Source: Bacillota bacterium | Lineage (GTDB): Bacteria; Bacillota; Clostridia; Peptostreptococcales; Anaerovoracaceae | DNA length: 55,775 nt | Direction of reading: 5' to 3' | Assembly: GCA_030530285.1 (NCBI GenBank) | Contig: JAUMVD010000006.1 | Span: forward strand, 1-55,775 | In this document: positions 25,210-34,331 of the stretch, in pieces | Layout: every line of letters begins with the position of its first letter | Position numbering within the stretch: position 1 is the first letter of the stretch | Notes under the pieces: generated by a model | Told to the model about the DNA's origin: nothing | The model's input: only the letters and a program-made list of their open reading frames with translations | Databases searched by the model: none | Program-made: the position numbers and the translations under genes

Positions 25210-26016
25210 CTAAAGTACGTCCGGGATCTCTTTGATGAGTTTTCTGTATGCCCATACTGCCAGCATGAACATCACGATGGTCATGCCCACAAAGATGAGC
25301 AGCTGCGTAGGCTCTTCCCAGAACCAGACTTTGAATATGAACGCGTTTCTATATCCGTTCGCCACATAGGTGATCGGATTAAAATACAAAACCTTCTGCA
25401 GTGCAGGGATCCCGATCCTGCTTACGTCCCACATGATGCCGGATACCCAGAACAACGCCTGCGTCACCGACTTCACCAGGTTCAGGAAGTCCTTGCTCAT
25501 CGCGGCCAGCATTGACGCGAACAGCCCCCAGGCAGTAAAGAATACCAGCATACAGAACATATAAAAGAATATCTCAAGCCAATAGATATCCGGAAAGTGC
25601 CCGGTGATGATAAACAGCAATACCACCAGTATCATCAGCGAGATGTGTATCGCCAGCTTCGCAAAGGCTGTAAACGTCGGGATCGTGGATACCGGGAATT
25701 TCATCTTCGTAACCAGATATTTGTACTTGCGTATGGAATTGGCGCCCTGGGTGATCATATCACTCATGCACTGCCATGCGATGTATCCCGGCACCAGCCA
25801 CAATACGAACGGATAGCCGTTTTCATCTCCGCCGACTCTCAGTCCGTAAGTGAAGGCGAACCAGAAAACGAATATCATAATGGTCGGCCTGACCAAAGCC
25901 CAGGCCCATCCCAGGGCCGCGCCGCTGTAGGTCTTGATGATATCGGCTTTGGCAAGCTTAAAGACCTGATACCGCCATTGTATATGCTCAGTTATAATTT
26001 GCTTTAATGTACTCAC
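25210..26016 (-). CDS. tagG: Teichoic-acid exporter permease (TagG/Wzm family)
   Basis: A 268-residue ABC-2-type permease with six hydrophobic segments (for example IMIFVFWFAFTYGLRVG and LLVFMFYFIEL-like helices after residue 100) and the family motif YSGAALGWAWALVRPTIMI near the N-terminus. With the ATPase encoded 8 nt downstream it forms the exporter that moves a wall polymer on its lipid carrier to the outer face, where LCP ligases (three in this window) attach it to peptidoglycan. It lies between TarJ (17 nt) and TagH, the usual place in tar/tag clusters. Confidence 0.9.
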   Translation of the reverse strand: MSTLKQIITEHIQWRYQVFKLAKADIIKTYSGAALGWAWALVRPTIMIFVFWFAFTYGLRVGGDENGYPFVLWLVPGYIAWQCMSDMITQGANSIRKYKYLVTKMKFPVSTIPTFTAFAKLAIHISLMILVVLLFIITGHFPDIYWLEIFFYMFCMLVFFTAWGLFASMLAAMSKDFLNLVKSVTQALFWVSGIMWDVSRIGIPALQKVLYFNPITYVANGYRNAFIFKVWFWEEPTQLLIFVGMTIVMFMLAVWAYRKLIKEIPDVL

Positions 26017-26033
26017 TTATCGTCCTTTCCAGG

Positions 26034-27062
26034 TTATTTATTCCAAACCATAATTGTTTTTCCGCCGGCCTTATGAATGTCCGCTTCAAAAGCCTTTGTG
26101 AAATCTCTGATATCTCTGACGTCGATCACTTCGCCCACGAGATAATCAAGATAGTTTACCACTTCCGGGTTTTTGTCATAGAAATCCAGGATCTCTTCGA
26201 AGTCTTTGCGTCCGCTTCTGCTGCTTCCGAATATCCTGAGACCTTTCTCCAGTACCATTCTGGTATCGATCGGCACCGGATTTTCGGATACGCCCAGAAT
26301 CGAAATCGTTCCTTCCGGATTGATGTAATTGTCGATGATCTGATTGATGGCAACGCCTGAGGCCGCGTTTCCGATGCACTCGAAGGCATGATCCACTCTC
26401 AGATCCTCCGGGATCTCGTCCACATGATACGTGGCGTCCGCGAAGGTAAAGTTGCTCATCTTGTCATTATCGATTCCGAATATGCTCAGCTTCGTATCCG
26501 GCATTCTGTACTTGATGAACAGCGCCGTGATGAAGCCCAGATTTCCGTCTCCCCAAACGCCGATATGATTTCTTCTTTCATGAGAAAATCTCTGGAATCT
26601 GGAGATGGCATGATAGCTGACGGAAGCGATCTCGGTGAACGCCGCAACTTCTTTTTTGATGTTTTTCGGAAGCCTGACGATCCTGTCTCTTCCCATGGCC
26701 ACATTGTCCTGCATGAATCCGTCAAAGCCGCTGGCTCTGAACTTGCTGGATCTGAGATAGTTCTCGGCGATGATGTCGTCCTTTTCTACCGGAGTGTTCG
26801 GTATCATGACCACGTATTCACCCTCTTTGAATTCTCCTTCAGGGTCGTGGACCACGTATCCGATCCCCTCGTGGATGAGAGCCATCGGCAGCTTTTTCTT
26901 CAGGACCTCCGGGGCGCGCTTGCCCTGGTAATATCTCTGGTCCGCATTGCAGATGGACAGATGTGTAGGTCTTATGATGACTTTATCATCCGTCAGATCG
27001 ATGTCTGTAAATTCTGTTTCGAATTTTCTCGGTTCAACTAGTCTATATACTGCGTTAAGCAT
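26034..27062 (-). CDS. tarJ: Ribulose-5-phosphate reductase, CDP-ribitol pathway (TarJ)
   Basis: A 342-residue zinc-type medium-chain dehydrogenase that reduces D-ribulose 5-phosphate to D-ribitol 5-phosphate with NADPH. It tracks the TarJ family almost end to end: SICNADQRYYQGKR (zinc Cys), KLPMALIHEGIGYVV, VMIPNTPVEKDDIIAENYL, SGFDGFMQDNV, GVWGDGNLGFITALF (dinucleotide-binding), and the usual length. It is encoded immediately after TarI with no gap, as in tarIJ of Staphylococcus and pneumococcus. The pair shows that the cell makes CDP-ribitol, so at least one of the four TagF-type transferases should be a ribitol-phosphate transferase. Confidence 0.95.
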   Translation of the reverse strand: MLNAVYRLVEPRKFETEFTDIDLTDDKVIIRPTHLSICNADQRYYQGKRAPEVLKKKLPMALIHEGIGYVVHDPEGEFKEGEYVVMIPNTPVEKDDIIAENYLRSSKFRASGFDGFMQDNVAMGRDRIVRLPKNIKKEVAAFTEIASVSYHAISRFQRFSHERRNHIGVWGDGNLGFITALFIKYRMPDTKLSIFGIDNDKMSNFTFADATYHVDEIPEDLRVDHAFECIGNAASGVAINQIIDNYINPEGTISILGVSENPVPIDTRMVLEKGLRIFGSSRSGRKDFEEILDFYDKNPEVVNYLDYLVGEVIDVRDIRDFTKAFEADIHKAGGKTIMVWNK

Positions 27063-27770
27063 TTAATTCACACCTTTCAATAAAGTTTCAGCAACGGTAA
27101 GATCATACGGATAGGTAACCTTGATGTTAAAGGTCTCTCCATCTACGAGGTGGACTTTTTTGCCCTTGATGACGTAGATTTTCGCCGCGTCCGTAAGGAT
27201 CTCCTTTTCCTCATCCGTCAGGGATTCGTATGTCTCCTTCAGTTCCTTGGCCTTAAAACTCTGCGGCGTCTGTCCCTGATAGAGTTTGCTCCTGTCCGGA
27301 ATATTGCTGATCAGCTCGTTATCCAGAGATTCAACGATGGTATCCGTTGCCGGGATAACGGTATCGCATGCGCCGTATTCTTCAGCCGCCTTGATGTTAT
27401 CCTCGATGATCCTGTATGTGACGAACGGTCTGACCGCGTCGTGCGTAACGATGATGGTATCGTCGTCCAGGCCGTATTCATCCTCGATATATTTGATGGC
27501 GTTCATAATGGTCTCATTGCGAACGGCTCCGCCCTGTATCACGGCGACCCTGTCCATGTCAGTCAGATGTTTCTTAAGCAGGTCCTTCGTATGTCCGATC
27601 CACTGTTCCGGCGTCAGAACGATGATTTTCTCAAACTCGCCGCACAGAACGAACTTCTCTACCGTGTGGACGATGATCGGTTTATCGCCAATCGAAAGAA
27701 ACTGTTTCGGCTTATCAACATTTCCCATTCTGCTGCCGATTCCTCCGGCCAGTACAACTCCAAAATTCAT
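27063..27770 (-). CDS. tarI: Ribitol-5-phosphate cytidylyltransferase (TarI)
   Basis: A 235-residue enzyme making CDP-ribitol from CTP and ribitol 5-phosphate. The nucleotide loop is [20 protein letters not shown], with [18 protein letters not shown], and the TarI-specific [17 protein letters not shown] and [20 protein letters not shown]. The related IspD (MEP pathway) was considered, but the [17 protein letters not shown] pattern and the adjoining TarJ favour TarI. A GGAGG lies 5 nt before the ATG. It precedes TarJ by 0 nt and follows a TagB-type transferase by 20 nt. Confidence 0.95.
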   Translation of the reverse strand: MNFGVVLAGGIGSRMGNVDKPKQFLSIGDKPIIVHTVEKFVLCGEFEKIIVLTPEQWIGHTKDLLKKHLTDMDRVAVIQGGAVRNETIMNAIKYIEDEYGLDDDTIIVTHDAVRPFVTYRIIEDNIKAAEEYGACDTVIPATDTIVESLDNELISNIPDRSKLYQGQTPQSFKAKELKETYESLTDEEKEILTDAAKIYVIKGKKVHLVDGETFNIKVTYPYDLTVAETLLKGVN

Positions 27771-27790
27771 ATTATCCTCCCATCTTGCTG

Positions 27791-28900
27791 TTAAAGTTGT
27801 TTGATCAAAAGATTACCTATTTCTTCAGTACATCCTTTTTGCTTTTCTATGTATTTATCAGCAAAGGCTTTGATCCTGCCTTTGTCGTATTTACCCTCTT
27901 CGATGGCTCTGATGATGTCGGATGCGTTCCTGCTCATGAAGCCCGGCATTTCTGCCTTGTAATCCAGATAGAAACTTCTCTCGCCCTCGTACTCGTCTAT
28001 GTCGAAATCATAGAAGAACAGCGGCAGTCCCTTAAGGGCCGCTTCATAGGTTATGGCTGAATAATCCGTCACCACATAATCACAGGCGCAGAACATATCC
28101 ATGGTGGAAAATTTCCTGTCGACGATAGCCCTGCCGGTATCGATGCTGCCTTCCGTCAACGGATGCATCTTGATCACCAGATTGAACCGGTCGAAATCCA
28201 CCGCCTCTATAAACTTCTCCGCCGCCTCGGTCATATCGAAATTCTTTCTCAGCGTCGGCGCGTAGAGGATGGTTTCTTTATCCGCCAGCTGCGGATATAC
28301 TTCGCGGATCTGCTGTTTTACCGACTCATCACGCTGTCCGTCCAGCAGCGCGTCTACCCTGGGAAGTGACATGATGGTCAGTTTCTCCGGCGAATAGCCA
28401 AAGGCTTCCGCAAAGGCCGGTCTGCTGGCCTCACTGCTGGTAAAGATGAAATCGTAATTCTCGTGCATGCCCATGGCGTTTGCCAGCCGGCTGCTGTGCC
28501 CTTCCTTCATATCCAGGATGCTTCTGCTGAACTTTTTCATCGCGCCCAGCGCGTGCCACATCTGCACCACCTTGACGCTGTCCCTGTGCTTCGCCAGACA
28601 TGCCGCGATGCAGTAACTGTCCAGCACGACCACCTTGGATGTGGCCATATAATAGAGCTGGGTCAGTACATGGCACCCGTATGCCAGCGCGCCTGCAGCG
28701 CCGGGTTTCATTTTCCTGCAGAGGATCTTCGTCTCCACGTCCCTGTCTTCGCAGAATGAAACAAGAGCTTTGATGTCATAAGACGGATGATCGCTCTGAC
28801 GGCTCATGAACACTATTCTGTTTTTTGTGGGCAGTGCTCCAAACAATGAGTATACCACGTTCAGCAGGCTTCGCCCAACCCTAATTATCGCTGTTTTCAT
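27791..28900 (-). CDS. CDP-polyol phosphotransferase (TagB/TarL-like)
   Basis: A 369-residue GT-B enzyme of the CDP-glycerol glycerophosphotransferase family. Marks are [18 protein letters not shown] at the N-terminus, [13 protein letters not shown] (about residue 137), [27 protein letters not shown] and [20 protein letters not shown], then a C-terminal [11 protein letters not shown]. Lower similarity to the two transferases at 20310 and 21483 suggests a different acceptor or polyol; being next to tarIJ makes a ribitol-phosphate role attractive but unproven. A short hydrophobic N-terminus ([14 protein letters not shown]) could bind the membrane. It overlaps the previous gene by 20 nt. Confidence 0.85.
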   Translation of the reverse strand: MKTAIIRVGRSLLNVVYSLFGALPTKNRIVFMSRQSDHPSYDIKALVSFCEDRDVETKILCRKMKPGAAGALAYGCHVLTQLYYMATSKVVVLDSYCIAACLAKHRDSVKVVQMWHALGAMKKFSRSILDMKEGHSSRLANAMGMHENYDFIFTSSEASRPAFAEAFGYSPEKLTIMSLPRVDALLDGQRDESVKQQIREVYPQLADKETILYAPTLRKNFDMTEAAEKFIEAVDFDRFNLVIKMHPLTEGSIDTGRAIVDRKFSTMDMFCACDYVVTDYSAITYEAALKGLPLFFYDFDIDEYEGERSFYLDYKAEMPGFMSRNASDIIRAIEEGKYDKGRIKAFADKYIEKQKGCTEEIGNLLIKQL

Positions 28901-30032
28901 TAAATATCAAATTCATGACGCGTTCCGTCGATCCGCCGTCGCACGCGTCCATGAACATCTCCCTGAAATCCTTTCTCTTGTCAGGCATGGTATCTTCCGC
29001 CAATATGGCGTCTGCCAGTTCATTCTGGGACACGGCTGTCCTGCCGTAAACATATCTGTCAAAGGGATAATACAATCCCCGTTCGGATATATATTCATCC
29101 AGATCGTACGTGTAAAATACGATCGGCTTATCCATGAGTGCGAACTCGAATATCACTGAGGAATAATCGGTGACCAGCACATCGGCTGCCACCAGAAGCT
29201 CATTGATATCCGCATCTGACCTGTCCATAAAGTAGCCGTCGTACGCACGAAGATCATAGCCGCTGCCATGCGCCTGCATGTTCCTGTATGCCGCCGGATG
29301 CCACTTGAATATGACTCTGTACTCATCTCCAAGCTGCGCTTTGAGTCGTCCCAAATCGAGTTTTCCCATGTCGTATCCGGCTTCGCTGATCCTGTTGCCG
29401 CGATAGGTCGGCGCGAACAATATGATTTTTTTGCCGGCCGCATCCGGATGATCGGCTGCGAACTTTTCTCTCACGCGGGCTTTATACTCATCATCAAAGA
29501 AGATATCCGTGCGGGGTATGCCCGTCGCAGCCACCTTGTTCTCGCTGATATCAAAGGCCTGGGCGTAGCACCAGTTGATCTTCCGGCTGCTGGTGATGGC
29601 CTTCGTATATTTCCTGTGGCCTTTGCTCACTCTGACCTTGCCTGCCGCACCGTCAGGTCTGCTGAATCCGAACATCTTGAAGGCTCCGGCGCCATGCCAC
29701 AGCTGAATGATTTCCTGATTCTCGGCCGGATCGATGAATTCCAGATAATCCAGCACGTCTTCCAGAAAGATGTATTTCGCGGAAGCAAGACCTTTCGCTA
29801 CGGCCGTCACATCTGCGCTTGTTCTGCTGTGCAGCTGCTTGGCTCTGCAGTAGATCATGATATCCAGTCCCCTGTCTTTCAGCGCGTCATGGATGCATTT
29901 CATGTTTCCGTGCAGCTCATCGCTGGCATCCGTGACGAAGAAGACGCGATCTTCCCTGACCTTGCCAAAACACCTGTGCAGGCGGTAGGCCGCTATGAAA
30001 AATAATATTCTAACCGCAGTTTTTATTGACAT
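28881..30032 (-). CDS. CDP-polyol phosphotransferase (TagB/TarB-like)
   Basis: A 383-residue member of the same family: MSIKTAVRILFFIAAYRLHR (membrane-touching start), QLWHGAGAFKMFGFSRPDG (about residue 114), ATGIPRTDIFFDDEYKA, VIFKWHPAAYRN, VLVTDYSSVIFEFALMDKPI and GLYYPFDRYVYGRTA. The spacing is that of single-domain primases (TagB/TarB, about 380 residues), which add the first polyol-phosphate to the lipid-linked disaccharide. TagO and TagA, which make that disaccharide, are not in this window. It overlaps the LicD-like gene upstream by 23 nt and the next transferase by 20 nt, so translation is probably coupled. Confidence 0.85.
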   Translation of the reverse strand: MSIKTAVRILFFIAAYRLHRCFGKVREDRVFFVTDASDELHGNMKCIHDALKDRGLDIMIYCRAKQLHSRTSADVTAVAKGLASAKYIFLEDVLDYLEFIDPAENQEIIQLWHGAGAFKMFGFSRPDGAAGKVRVSKGHRKYTKAITSSRKINWCYAQAFDISENKVAATGIPRTDIFFDDEYKARVREKFAADHPDAAGKKIILFAPTYRGNRISEAGYDMGKLDLGRLKAQLGDEYRVIFKWHPAAYRNMQAHGSGYDLRAYDGYFMDRSDADINELLVAADVLVTDYSSVIFEFALMDKPIVFYTYDLDEYISERGLYYPFDRYVYGRTAVSQNELADAILAEDTMPDKRKDFREMFMDACDGGSTERVMNLIFNENSDN

Positions 30033-31236
30033 ACTCGCTCAGATCCTCGTAAAACTCTTCCGGCATCATTGCCTTGAGTTTTTTGACATACTCCGCCTTG
30101 TCCTTTTGGTCGACGATATCGCAGTAAATATCAAAAAGTTCTTTGTCGAACATAAATCCCATTTTCCACTTATAGTAGTATCTCGTGTACTCGTCATAAG
30201 TGCGGAATATTTCTCTCAGTTCATCGACTCTGCCCTCTTCGTAAAGTTCCTTGATTTCTTCTTTTCGCGGACTCATTTCCTGCCAGAGTTCGAATCTCTG
30301 TATCGTTCTCTTCACGAATCGCCAGTCAGCGTCGGCTGCCTTTTTTTCAGGTCCCACCTGATAGGATACGAAGGCGTCGTAGTCGGCTTTGCTCCTGGCT
30401 GCCGCCTCCGGATCGATTCCCGCTGCCTTTGCCTGTCTGATCAGTTCCTCAAACGTGATCGCGGTATCGATTTCGATGCCGCGACCGTTTGCCGGATAAT
30501 CCGATTCCTGCAGTTTCGCTTCACCGGAAACGGCTTTGATCAGCTTTTCATGATCGGAATATATGCTGAGTTCGATTCCCTCGAAGCTGATCCTTTTGGT
30601 TTCGGAAGTGATGGCCGCGTCTATGGTTCTCTTTGTCTTCCTGTCGACCTTGTACCAGTATTTCTTTTCTCCGCTGATGTCGTTTCCGGTGATTTTCGCA
30701 AAGTTCTTTCGCGCAGGCGATCTGCGCCTGAGAAGCTTGCGGGATGTCAGCAGCCCTTTGGTCAGCTTCTTCGTCTTATCCTGCCCGTAGGCCAGCCAAA
30801 ACTCCGGATACGTCAGAGAATTCATCTGGGTCATTTTCTCAAATGTATCAAACACTCTGCCGAAATCTTCCTTGCCGCGCAGAATCCAGATCCTGACATA
30901 GATGCCTTTGTGCTGATATTGATTGCCTGCCGTCATATCCCACAGTGTGGTGGACGTATCCACATATCTGCCGAAGAACCCGTCCATCTCCGGATCGTTT
31001 GAAAGATCCTCCAGCACCCTGTCCTTCGGGGCTGATGCTTTAACGGCATCGCTGAATCTGACGTAATCGGCCGGTTTCATGACGATTTCCGCCAGATACT
31101 CATTGTTGGTAAAGCCGCCGGCATGCGCGGCCATGTTGGCTGTGTTTTCTGTCAGGGAATACTCGATCTGTTTACCCCTGCAGATCTCATCTATCTCGGC
31201 AAGCAATGCCACGACTCTTTCCTGTACTCTCAGCAT
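30010..31236 (-). CDS. Divergent LicD-like protein lacking the acidic catalytic motif
   Basis: A 408-residue protein whose N-terminal 150 residues follow the LicD outline (LLAEIDEICRGKQIEYSLTE..., compare LLKEIDSICRENDIQYYLDS in the next gene). In LicD proteins a GTxLGxxRHxGFIPWDDDxD motif follows, but here the equivalent reads ENTANMAAHAGGFTNNEYLA, with no Asp triad. The middle is Lys-rich (about 150-200) and the C-terminal half is helical (about 270-400). It overlaps the intact LicD-TPR gene by 7 nt and a TagB-type gene by 23 nt. Either it has lost phosphotransferase activity and serves as a partner or scaffold of the intact LicD, or it uses different chemistry. The frame is open and intact, so it is not a decaying gene. 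Confidence 0.65.
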   Translation of the reverse strand: MLRVQERVVALLAEIDEICRGKQIEYSLTENTANMAAHAGGFTNNEYLAEIVMKPADYVRFSDAVKASAPKDRVLEDLSNDPEMDGFFGRYVDTSTTLWDMTAGNQYQHKGIYVRIWILRGKEDFGRVFDTFEKMTQMNSLTYPEFWLAYGQDKTKKLTKGLLTSRKLLRRRSPARKNFAKITGNDISGEKKYWYKVDRKTKRTIDAAITSETKRISFEGIELSIYSDHEKLIKAVSGEAKLQESDYPANGRGIEIDTAITFEELIRQAKAAGIDPEAAARSKADYDAFVSYQVGPEKKAADADWRFVKRTIQRFELWQEMSPRKEEIKELYEEGRVDELREIFRTYDEYTRYYYKWKMGFMFDKELFDIYCDIVDQKDKAEYVKKLKAMMPEEFYEDLSEYVNKNCG

Positions 31237-32867
31237 GACATTGCTCCTTTCACCTTATTCTCGATATCCAGTCTGAGCGTTCCGTTCTTAAGATCAGGAT
31301 AGGACCTCTCATAAAGCGCAAAGGCCTTTTCCTCATCTCCCTGCTTCCAGTACGTGTCTCCCAGATACTTGATCAGTTCCGGATCGTTTTCGTACTTGGT
31401 GAGAAGCTCGTCGATACGCGCCCTGCATCTGTAAATGTCATCCTTGCTGATGGCGTCATGCGCGTCGTATTTGACGCGGCCGATCTTCACGCACTTCAGG
31501 TGGGAATACTTCTGTTCCGCCAGGTCCAAAAGCTTCCTTCCCTCGTCGTATTCGCCGTAATCGAATCTGGCCTGCATGTAGAAGCAGGTATCCAGCAGAT
31601 CTTCCACATCCTTCAGGGCGCCTTTGATCTCGCCTCTTACTTCTCTGTACCTGTGGAAGAACTTGCTGACTTTGCCGAACCCGTTGAACTGTTCGATGTA
31701 GTTCAGCAGAGCGACTCTCATGATGTCTTCCGGCAGATCGATGATATACGCCCAGTAAATATATGCTGAGGAAAACTGCTTCTGGTAGTACTCACTGAAC
31801 AGATCGCTCAGCACGGATCCTTCATGGCTGTCAAGCAGCGCCTGGATATCCAGGTTTTCACGTTCGATCCTGCTTTTGATGGACCTTGCCACTCTGAAGC
31901 TCTCAAAGGCGTAGATTTTTTCGATGGACTCTTTTTCCTTCCAGCCCTCCAGCACTTTGATGTCCTTGAATTTCTTCCTGTGATCCAGAACTTCGTCCTT
32001 GTTCAGGAAGCGCATGTAATCCCGGATATAGCACTTCGCAGGAACCGCTGCGCTGTGAAGATCACTGTGGATCTTAAAGTTTCCGGTCTGCATCATGATC
32101 CAGTAATCATCGCCGTACTCCATCCGGAACTTTTCGATGAACCGCGGCGCCAGCGGCAGCCTGCAGTCCTCGAACTCGTAATATCTGGTTTCGCCCTCGA
32201 ACCACTCTCTCGGCATGGTCAGCGCCTGACGCTTGCCGCCGGTAGTGTAGAGATACAGATCGAATTCCTGCACGTCCCTGTCAAAGAGCCGGGCTTCCAT
32301 TTCTCTGACCACCGCGTCTCTGCCTTCGGTTTGGCTCCTCTTCTGCATTTCCTTATACAGCGCGATAAATTCGTCCGTTCTGCCTGCCCTGTGCCTGGTG
32401 ATCTCATTCTGGAATTCATCGTATACCGTATAGAGATTGATAAACTCCGCCTCCTCGCCTCTCGGCACCGGAAGCAGGATGAAGATGTCTATGACTTGCC
32501 CTGCGGGAGCGTCTTCATTCCAGAACTGGCATGACTGGACGATCTTGGTGTTCTCCAGATTGACGTACCTGCCGAATACATTGATCTGTTCTGGCACGCT
32601 CTTGCTGTTGACCACGATTCTTTTGGTCTCGACCGTCCCGGCGTTCACCGCTTGTTCGAACTTCTTATAGTTTTCCCAGGTCATGGCCAGATCCGCGTCG
32701 TCATCCCACGGAATGAATCCTCCATGCCGGAAAGCGCCCAGGGCCGTTCCCGAATCCAGATAATACTGGATGTCATTTTCACGGCAGATACTGTCGATTT
32801 CCTTCAGGAGCTTCAGCAGTTCTTCCTGTGATTCAGTTTTTTTGTGTCTGTATATGAAATCTCTCAT
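31230..32867 (-). CDS. LicD-family phosphotransferase with C-terminal TPR-like region
   Basis: A 545-residue protein. The LicD domain (residues about 10-280) has the full metal-binding motif, GTALGAFRHGGFIPWDDDAD followed by LAM (about 42-65). LicD proteins pass a phospho-group such as phosphocholine from a CDP-donor to a sugar of teichoic acid or another glycan. Residues about 380-535 are helix pairs typical of tetratricopeptide repeats (YGEYDEGRKLLDLAEQKY, KYLGDTYWKQGDEEKAFALY), an unusual addition that suggests assembly with partner proteins. It lies 3 nt after a TagD-type cytidylyltransferase, which may supply its CDP-linked donor. It is read on into the divergent LicD-like protein with a 7 nt overlap. 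Confidence 0.85.
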   Translation of the reverse strand: MRDFIYRHKKTESQEELLKLLKEIDSICRENDIQYYLDSGTALGAFRHGGFIPWDDDADLAMTWENYKKFEQAVNAGTVETKRIVVNSKSVPEQINVFGRYVNLENTKIVQSCQFWNEDAPAGQVIDIFILLPVPRGEEAEFINLYTVYDEFQNEITRHRAGRTDEFIALYKEMQKRSQTEGRDAVVREMEARLFDRDVQEFDLYLYTTGGKRQALTMPREWFEGETRYYEFEDCRLPLAPRFIEKFRMEYGDDYWIMMQTGNFKIHSDLHSAAVPAKCYIRDYMRFLNKDEVLDHRKKFKDIKVLEGWKEKESIEKIYAFESFRVARSIKSRIERENLDIQALLDSHEGSVLSDLFSEYYQKQFSSAYIYWAYIIDLPEDIMRVALLNYIEQFNGFGKVSKFFHRYREVRGEIKGALKDVEDLLDTCFYMQARFDYGEYDEGRKLLDLAEQKYSHLKCVKIGRVKYDAHDAISKDDIYRCRARIDELLTKYENDPELIKYLGDTYWKQGDEEKAFALYERSYPDLKNGTLRLDIENKVKGAMSC

Positions 32868-32870
32868 TTC

Positions 32871-33266
32871 TTATAATCTCGCCTTTATATCTGTCGAACT
32901 AATACCCTCTGTTCTGGTGAGTCTTACCACTTCTCTGCCGTTTTCTTCGCACCACTTGACCGCGCGCTGGAATCCTTCGTGATTCTGATCGCCGCCAATG
33001 GCGAATACATCGAAATCGTGTTTCTTGATATCTTCATCGATTGCCTCGTAAGTGACGACTTCATCCACATATTTGATGGCTTCTACCAGCTCGATTCTCT
33101 CTTCGGTTGAGTATAAAACGTTGGCTTCAGGCTTGAATTTCAGGATGAAATCGCCTTCCTGAACGGCGACGATCAGATAGTCGCCCAGCGCCTTTGCTCT
33201 CTTGAATAATCTCAGGTGTCCCAGATGGAAATAATCGTATACGCCGACTGTAAATACTTTTTTCAT
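32871..33266 (-). CDS. TagD-type cytidylyltransferase 1
   Basis: A 131-residue nucleotidyltransferase of the TagD family (usual length about 130). HxGH is in YDYFHLGHLRLFKRAK (His at about 14 and 17), GGDQNHEG is the middle loop, and the C-terminal signature is RTEGISSTDIKARL. TagD makes CDP-glycerol from glycerol 3-phosphate; close relatives use ethanolamine phosphate or other small phosphates, so the substrate is open. With a second, different copy at 34321 in the same operon it is likely that one is for CDP-glycerol and the other for another CDP-donor used by the LicD proteins. The gene sits 3 nt from both neighbours (the asparagine-synthase-like gene upstream and LicD-TPR downstream). Confidence 0.88.
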   Translation of the reverse strand: MKKVFTVGVYDYFHLGHLRLFKRAKALGDYLIVAVQEGDFILKFKPEANVLYSTEERIELVEAIKYVDEVVTYEAIDEDIKKHDFDVFAIGGDQNHEGFQRAVKWCEENGREVVRLTRTEGISSTDIKARL

Positions 33267-33269
33267 GGT

Positions 33270-34331
33270 TCATTTCCTTTCATCAATGATATCCAAAAAC
33301 TTTTCTAATGAGTATACCAGCCATTTCTGGTCTCCTGTCATATAGTCCGTGCAGTGAGGCCAGAACTCTTCTCTAGTCGGTCCTGCCCAGTCCTCGAGCC
33401 ATTCATTCATTGGTCTGGGCATCGGTGTCTTAGGAGGTACGGTGAATCCCGGATAAAGCTTCTCAAATACTTCCCGCACCAGATATTTATTTTCGCCTTT
33501 TCTCACTCTCTCAAGATCCAGCGGAACATCCATAATCGTGTGAGCGTACGGCGCGAAAAATTCGATTCCCGCCATACCGCACGCGTTCCTGTACGAATTC
33601 AGCGAGGCAGGCGCTTCATAAAGGCTCAGAAACGGGAGGACATCTATGTATCCGTCCTTTTCATATTCCAGATACGGTCTGATATCCATTTCAACGTCTT
33701 TGAGCGCTCTGTGCGGCATCAGGAAGGACCATCTGTCGATGAAATCACCGATCGGCCAATCCCTCGCCAGCAGATTGCTGTGACCTCCGTATACGCAGTC
33801 TGCCGTTTCTCCGAAAATGAAGCAGTCACATCCGTCAGCCTTTGCCTGAAGGGCGGCCTTGTGGATCTGCACTTCAATGGAATGGATGGGGGCTCCCTTT
33901 CGCTTCATGAGTGGAATGGAAATCTCCTCCATGTCCTCCCAGTAGACCGGAACGATTTTGTGTTCCATACCGTCCGGCACCGCGTATTTGATGTACTCCG
34001 CAGCCTGAGGGCTTTCATCCGTCACCTCGATTCCCGGAACCACACACTTGAAGGTATAGGCTACAGAGCCCTCCGGCATGAACTTCAGCAAAATGGCGGA
34101 ATCGATACCGCCGCTGAGGGCCAGCGCGCATTTCTTTTTGCCTCTGGTATATTCCTTCATCTGCCGCTCCAGAGAATCATACAATTCCTGACTGTTGTGG
34201 ATCTTTTCCCTGTCAGCAGGCATCGGCAGATAGTTTGGAGGGTAGTCTTCCGAGAAACACTTGGTATCGTCGGAGATGATCCTGTACATGAGAAATGAGC
34301 TCATGCAATATTTTCTGTCACTACTTCTCAT
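33270..34331 (-). CDS. Asparagine-synthase-like enzyme without glutaminase domain
   Basis: A 353-residue protein matching only the ATP-pyrophosphatase half of AsnB. The PP-loop is ALSGGIDSAILLKF (about residues 71-84); FIFGETADCVYGGHSN and PYAHTIMDVPLDLERVRKGE are also AsnB-like. The N-terminus lacks the Cys-led class II glutaminase, so ammonia must come from elsewhere or the amine donor is a different molecule. Relatives in polysaccharide clusters amidate or aminoacylate sugars. The start is uncertain: ATG 34331 overlaps the preceding gene by 11 nt and has only a weak ribosome site; ATG 34304 is an alternative. Lying between two TagD-type genes and close to LicD genes, it looks like part of a decoration module. 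The product cannot be deduced. Confidence 0.78.
   Translation of the reverse strand: MRSSDRKYCMSSFLMYRIISDDTKCFSEDYPPNYLPMPADREKIHNSQELYDSLERQMKEYTRGKKKCALALSGGIDSAILLKFMPEGSVAYTFKCVVPGIEVTDESPQAAEYIKYAVPDGMEHKIVPVYWEDMEEISIPLMKRKGAPIHSIEVQIHKAALQAKADGCDCFIFGETADCVYGGHSNLLARDWPIGDFIDRWSFLMPHRALKDVEMDIRPYLEYEKDGYIDVLPFLSLYEAPASLNSYRNACGMAGIEFFAPYAHTIMDVPLDLERVRKGENKYLVREVFEKLYPGFTVPPKTPMPRPMNEWLEDWAGPTREEFWPHCTDYMTGDQKWLVYSLEKFLDIIDERK

Noticed and set aside
27063..27770. IspD (MEP isoprenoid pathway) for the TarI gene
   Set aside because: Motifs [10 protein letters not shown] and [10 protein letters not shown] and the adjoining tarJ fit TarI.
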